In this document: piece by piece, positions 14,146-16,815 of the stretch | Position numbering within the stretch: position 1 is the stretch's first letter | Layout of the letters: every line of letters starts with the position of its first letter | From: Loki-b32 sp964493385 | GTDB lineage: Archaea > Asgardarchaeota > Lokiarchaeia > Sigyniarchaeales > SOKP01 | Direction of reading: 5' to 3' | Length of the DNA stretch: 16,815 bases | Assembly (NCBI GenBank): GCA_964493385.1 | Contig: CAZBNW010000053.1 | Location: forward strand, 1-16,815 | Notes under the pieces: generated by a model | Databases searched by the model: none | Seen by the model: the letters and a program-made list of their open reading frames with translations, nothing else | What the model was told of the DNA's origin: nothing | Made by a program: the position numbers and the translations under genes

Positions 14146-14895
14146 ATGTCATATACACAATCTCCTCCCCTAACTAAGAAGGAAATAGAGGATTTTCTTA
14201 GTTTTGCGAAGATAACACGAATTTGTACCCACAATGAAGACGGTACTATCCATGCTGTTCCGGTTTGGTTCAATTACAAAAACGGACATTTCATTATCAA
14301 GACTCCAGAAAAAAGTCTTAAAGTTAGAAATCTTATGAGAGACAACAGATTAACGTTGCTTCTTGATAAAGAAACTCCACCTGCCAAAGGAGTTATAATC
14401 TATGGTACAGCAGAAGTAAAATTAGTAGAAGCGACAGAAACGACGATAGAAGGGATAGAATTGCTTGAGAAATATATGTCTAAAGAAGAAGCAGAGAAAA
14501 CAAGAGCAGGTTTTAGAGCGTTAACAGATTGGGCAGAAATTACTGTAATACCTGAACGAGTAGTATCGTTTGATTTTGCAAAAGATGATAAACATCAGAA
14601 TGCGATAGCATACTCATCATTTGTATTATATACTAGACCTAACCAAATTACTGAAGAAGAGGTTATTTTTCATATAGAAAAGAAAATTTGCTTGGTGTGT
14701 AAAAAAAAGATTTTAAAGTTCACATATATCTGTCCGGAATGCGAAATTTTCTACTGTATGAATTGCAGCCAAGCATTAGCTAATTTAGAAAATGTTTGTT
14801 GGGTGTGTAATGCCCCAATAGATGAATCAAAGCCTTCGAAATCGTTTGATCTTGAAGAGGATGAAAACAAAGCGAAAAAATCAAAAAAAAGTTAA
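14146..14895 (+). CDS. PNPOx-like flavin/F420-binding domain fused to an eight-Cys zinc-binding tail
   Basis: The 249-residue protein starts with a split-barrel domain of the pyridoxamine 5'-phosphate oxidase-like family (about residues 8-145): LSFAKITRICTHNEDGTIHAVPVWF, KTPEKSLKVRNLMRDNRLTL, and AEITVIPERVVSFDF are typical. These domains bind FMN, F420 or haem and reduce small molecules in the cytosol. Residues 182-221 then hold four CxxC pairs (182/185, 196/199, 204/207, 218/221) with WVC at the last, a layout able to bind two zinc ions in a RING-like cross-brace. The last 20 residues are acidic then lysine-rich. This tail is not part of ordinary PNPOx proteins. It stands alone, divergent from the HAD gene and convergent with a small Cys protein. 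The barrel assignment is good; cofactor and the role of the tail are unknown. Confidence 0.85.
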   Translation: MSYTQSPPLTKKEIEDFLSFAKITRICTHNEDGTIHAVPVWFNYKNGHFIIKTPEKSLKVRNLMRDNRLTLLLDKETPPAKGVIIYGTAEVKLVEATETTIEGIELLEKYMSKEEAEKTRAGFRALTDWAEITVIPERVVSFDFAKDDKHQNAIAYSSFVLYTRPNQITEEEVIFHIEKKICLVCKKKILKFTYICPECEIFYCMNCSQALANLENVCWVCNAPIDESKPSKSFDLEEDENKAKKSKKS

Positions 14896-14950
14896 GATGG
14901 AATTTAGGTTTCAAAAGAATTCATCAAGTTATTAAGATGTACTTCTTTCT

Positions 14951-15298
14951 TTAAAAATACCCTATATGTCCTAAATTTTTGCCGTTCTCATCTAAAGCAT
15001 GAACTAAGCCCATAGAAAGAATCTCTTTATCTTTAGTTGACTTGGCAACATATTTTAGTGTTTCAAGTTTAAGAATAAAAATCCTATTGCATTTCTTACA
15101 TTTAATATGAATTTTCTTTATTAATTTAAGATCTTCTTCATATTCTTCTTTTTTAAAAGGTTCTAATAAATCTGGATCTTCATTATCGCAATCCTTAAGA
15201 AAACATTGATCTAAAGAGATTTTTTCCATTCCACGCCGCGCTAGTGCGATAAAAGCATAGCTAGGAATCAATGACCTTAAATCTTCTTCATCCACCAT
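14951..15298 (-). CDS. Hypothetical 115-residue Cys-containing protein
   Basis: I do not recognise this protein. It begins with an acidic helix (MVDEEDLRSLIPSYAFIALA), has Cys32 and Cys37 in a QCFLKDC motif, a highly charged helical middle (about residues 40-64), and then IKCKKCNRIF with Cys67 and Cys70, which looks like half of a zinc ribbon. The two Cys pairs could join to bind one metal ion. It ends in LGHIGYF. The ATG at 15298 has no clear ribosome binding site. It is convergent with the PNPOx gene (55 bases between stops) and follows the radical SAM gene on the same strand with about 100 bases between them. Length and codon use are consistent with a real gene. Confidence 0.65.
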   Translation of the reverse strand: MVDEEDLRSLIPSYAFIALARRGMEKISLDQCFLKDCDNEDPDLLEPFKKEEYEEDLKLIKKIHIKCKKCNRIFILKLETLKYVAKSTKDKEILSMGLVHALDENGKNLGHIGYF

Positions 15299-15398
15299 AT
15301 TTAAAATAAAATATAGATATCAATTAATTCTTATTATTATTTTTTAAAGATTCTCACAAAATTCCTTTAATGGGTATTCTATATTTTTATCGTATCGC

Positions 15399-16370
15399 TT
15401 AAGAGTATACATTTGAGGGTTGAAGGATATTTGGATAAAAAGGACGGAGAAAATTCCTAACAGAATAACAGAGGTGACATTTGTCCGCATACCCATTTTG
15501 AGGTTTATATCCTTTTTCAATCGCAATTTCAAGAAGATTTTGAGGGCCTCCCTTGGATACTACCTTACCTATTATTGGATGTTTTCGATAGTTAAATTCA
15601 CTTATTATTTCAGATAGGGATTTTTCCTTGGCATTTCCAATACAAATCCCTTGACACGATTGATGAAAAACCCATCCATTAGGATCTATCATAAACATCG
15701 GAACCTTGAAAATAAGACATTTATCTGAAGGTATTGTCGTCATTGAGTAATATTTTGTAAGTTGATTTGCAGCTCGACCCATCACTAATAACTCACTATT
15801 TATTACTTCGCAAAACTCAAACTCTTTTGAAAGGAGATCAGTAATTTTTTTAGTTTGTTCATTAAAAGCGTTCTTTTCTTCTTTAGGTCCTAAATTTTGT
15901 GCCACTAAACCTATCCATTCAATTCCCGCTTCATGGGCTGCTCTTATTGCTCGTCTCACGATATCGAGCGAAATAAATTTTTGATGAAATACGTCGACAC
16001 TAAAACCAATTTGATTTAATCCCGCTTCCTTTAATTTTAGTGCATATTTTTTAGCAATTAAATCATCTTTTCCCCAATATCCATTAGTTGGTAATCCTAT
16101 CTTTGGTATATCATATCTTTTTACTTCTTCAATAAGACTAACCAGTAAATTAAAATGGAGTAGGGGTTCTCCTCCAAAAAATCCAACTTCATTAACTATA
16201 TGGTTGGATGTAACGTCTCCTAAATATCTTTTTACATCCCCTAATTCTATTAAAGCATTGTCTTGATTTGGAGATCCATGAAGCGCACAATGCATGCATT
16301 CATTAGTGCATTTATAAGACATAAGAAAAGTAAGGAAAGGTATTCTTTTTAAATTTTTTTCAATACTCAA
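15399..16370 (-). CDS. Radical SAM protein with C-terminal Cys cluster
   Basis: The 323-residue enzyme has the radical SAM motif Cys21-x3-Cys25-x2-Cys28 in YKCTNECMHC, which binds the [4Fe-4S] cluster that splits S-adenosylmethionine. FFGGEPLLHF (64-73) is the SAM-contacting GGE motif, and LPTNGYWG (93-100) and IGFSVDVFHQKF (121-132) are further barrel strands. Additional Cys at 218, 239, 243, 298 and 301 (YADKCHLC) suggest an auxiliary SPASM-like cluster; IGNAKEKSLSEI (244-255) resembles the usual SPASM setting. The start is TTG at 16370, with GGGAG 10 bases upstream; an in-frame TGA closes the frame just before it, and the first ATG (codon 17) would cut into the barrel just before the cluster loop. 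It probably modifies a peptide or cofactor, but no precursor peptide was recognised nearby. Confidence 0.88.
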   Translation of the reverse strand: MSIEKNLKRIPFLTFLMSYKCTNECMHCALHGSPNQDNALIELGDVKRYLGDVTSNHIVNEVGFFGGEPLLHFNLLVSLIEEVKRYDIPKIGLPTNGYWGKDDLIAKKYALKLKEAGLNQIGFSVDVFHQKFISLDIVRRAIRAAHEAGIEWIGLVAQNLGPKEEKNAFNEQTKKITDLLSKEFEFCEVINSELLVMGRAANQLTKYYSMTTIPSDKCLIFKVPMFMIDPNGWVFHQSCQGICIGNAKEKSLSEIISEFNYRKHPIIGKVVSKGGPQNLLEIAIEKGYKPQNGYADKCHLCYSVRNFLRPFYPNILQPSNVYS

Positions 16371-16380
16371 TTTTATTCAA

Positions 16381-16385
16381 CTCCC
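16381..16385 (-). promoter_or_regulatory. Ribosome binding site of the radical SAM gene
   Basis: GGGAG on the minus strand precedes the TTG codon at 16370 by 10 bases and decides that start. Confidence 0.6.
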
Positions 16386-16447
16386 TTCTAATCAATATTT
16401 TATATTTTTTTAAAATTTTTTGAAAAACAATAGATCAAGCTTAATAA

Positions 16448-16455
16448 TTTTATAA
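16448..16455 (+). promoter_or_regulatory. Candidate TATA box for gatC
   Basis: The element tttataag is centred about 27 bases before the ATG at 16479, the spacing expected for a leaderless archaeal transcript that starts at the A of the ATG. The downstream gene lacks an obvious Shine-Dalgarno, which fits. Confidence 0.45.
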
Positions 16456-16478
16456 GACTATAAGTTAATGAGTTAATT

Positions 16479-16787
16479 ATGACTAAGAACAGAGATTTAT
16501 CAAAAGAAACTATTGATCACATATCAAAATTAGCTTTATTAGATTTATCTGAAGAAGAAAAAGATAAATTATCTAAAGAATTAGGTGATATTCTTAATTA
16601 TTTCAAGAAGTTAGAAGATATAGATACCAGTAATGTTAAGCCTATGACCCATCCGATAGAAGGTTTAAAAAACGTTTTCAGAGAAGATGAACCTTGGGAA
16701 TCTCTTTCTAATAAAGAAGCAACTAAGAATGCTAAACATACAAAAGATGGTTACTTCAAGGCTCCAAGAATTCTAAAAGAGAAGTAG
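16479..16787 (+). CDS. gatC: Asp-tRNA(Asn)/Glu-tRNA(Gln) amidotransferase subunit C
   Basis: GatC is the small scaffold subunit of the GatCAB amidotransferase, which converts misacylated Asp-tRNA(Asn) (in archaea) or Glu-tRNA(Gln) to the amide form in the cytosol. The 102-residue length is normal. Conserved blocks are HISKLALLDLSEEE at residues 14-27, LGDILNYFKKLEDIDTSNVK at 35-54 with a following MTHP, NVFREDE at 65-71, and the C-terminal DGYFKAPRIL at 90-99. GatA and GatB would be expected next, but only 28 bases remain and no start is visible in them. A TATA-like element at leaderless spacing precedes the gene, and it is divergent from the radical SAM gene. Confidence 0.95.
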   Translation: MTKNRDLSKETIDHISKLALLDLSEEEKDKLSKELGDILNYFKKLEDIDTSNVKPMTHPIEGLKNVFREDEPWESLSNKEATKNAKHTKDGYFKAPRILKEK

Positions 16788-16815
16788 AACTCTATTTTTT
16801 ATATTCATCAGTTAA

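Noticed and set aside
15344..15532. 62-residue minus-strand open frame with a hydrophobic stretch resembling a membrane helix
   Set aside because: It overlaps the radical SAM gene in another frame over most of its length. The radical SAM C-terminus there (YADKCHLC through the final residues) is family-like, so this frame is a shadow.
1..16815. CRISPR array, transposase, integrase, tRNA or rRNA
   Set aside because: No regularly spaced repeats, no DDE or recombinase motifs, and no tRNA cloverleaf or rRNA-like stretch was recognised on either strand.

Overview
The window is AT-rich (roughly 30% GC by eye) and reads as archaeal chromosome. It carries an archaeal-type AfpA flavoprotein, an archaeal PAC2-family protein, a tungsten/molybdenum-pterin aldehyde:ferredoxin oxidoreductase (AOR) family enzyme, and GatC. 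Several genes are preceded by a TATA-like element about 26 bases upstream of, or close to, the start codon, as expected for archaeal leaderless or short-leader transcripts. Low GC, abundant Fe-S enzymes and zinc-ribbon fusions would fit an anaerobic Asgard (Lokiarchaeia-like) archaeon, but that lineage call is inference; no rRNA or tRNA is present to settle it.

Layout. 1-784 (-): 3'-truncated protein with two copies of an unrecognised ~82-residue domain. 887-2119 (-): class I cysteine desulfurase. 2272-3346 (+): PhlG-like (DAPG-hydrolase family) protein followed closely by an AfpA-type flavoprotein. 3363-4163 (-): PAC2-family protein. 4394-6232 (-): AOR-family enzyme, with a thioredoxin-fold CPxC peroxiredoxin-like protein at 6417-6947 (+), divergent from it. 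7013-8131 (-): Cys-rich multi-cluster 4Fe-4S protein. 8341-8640 (+): small orphan. 8645-13159 (-): three genes reading MoxR-type AAA+ ATPase, then VWA protein with an HExxH metallopeptidase-like domain, then zinc-ribbon/one-TM/transglutaminase-like protein; a HAD phosphatase (13287-13982, -) precedes them. 14146-14895 (+): PNPOx-like domain fused to an eight-Cys zinc-binding tail. 14951-15298 (-): small Cys protein. 15399-16370 (-): radical SAM protein. 16479-16787 (+): GatC.

How the genes may work together. Half of the window is redox and Fe-S metabolism: cysteine desulfurase supplies sulfur, while AOR, the multi-cluster ferredoxin-like protein, AfpA, the CPxC protein and the radical SAM enzyme use or move electrons. 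The most system-like unit is the MoxR / VWA-HExxH / transglutaminase-like set, which resembles known MoxR-VWA remodelling pairs but adds a putative protease domain, a Cys cluster in the ATPase and a membrane-anchored cysteine-hydrolase-fold partner. No mobile element, CRISPR array, integrase or RNA gene was recognised. Every gene-free stretch is shorter than 300 bases.
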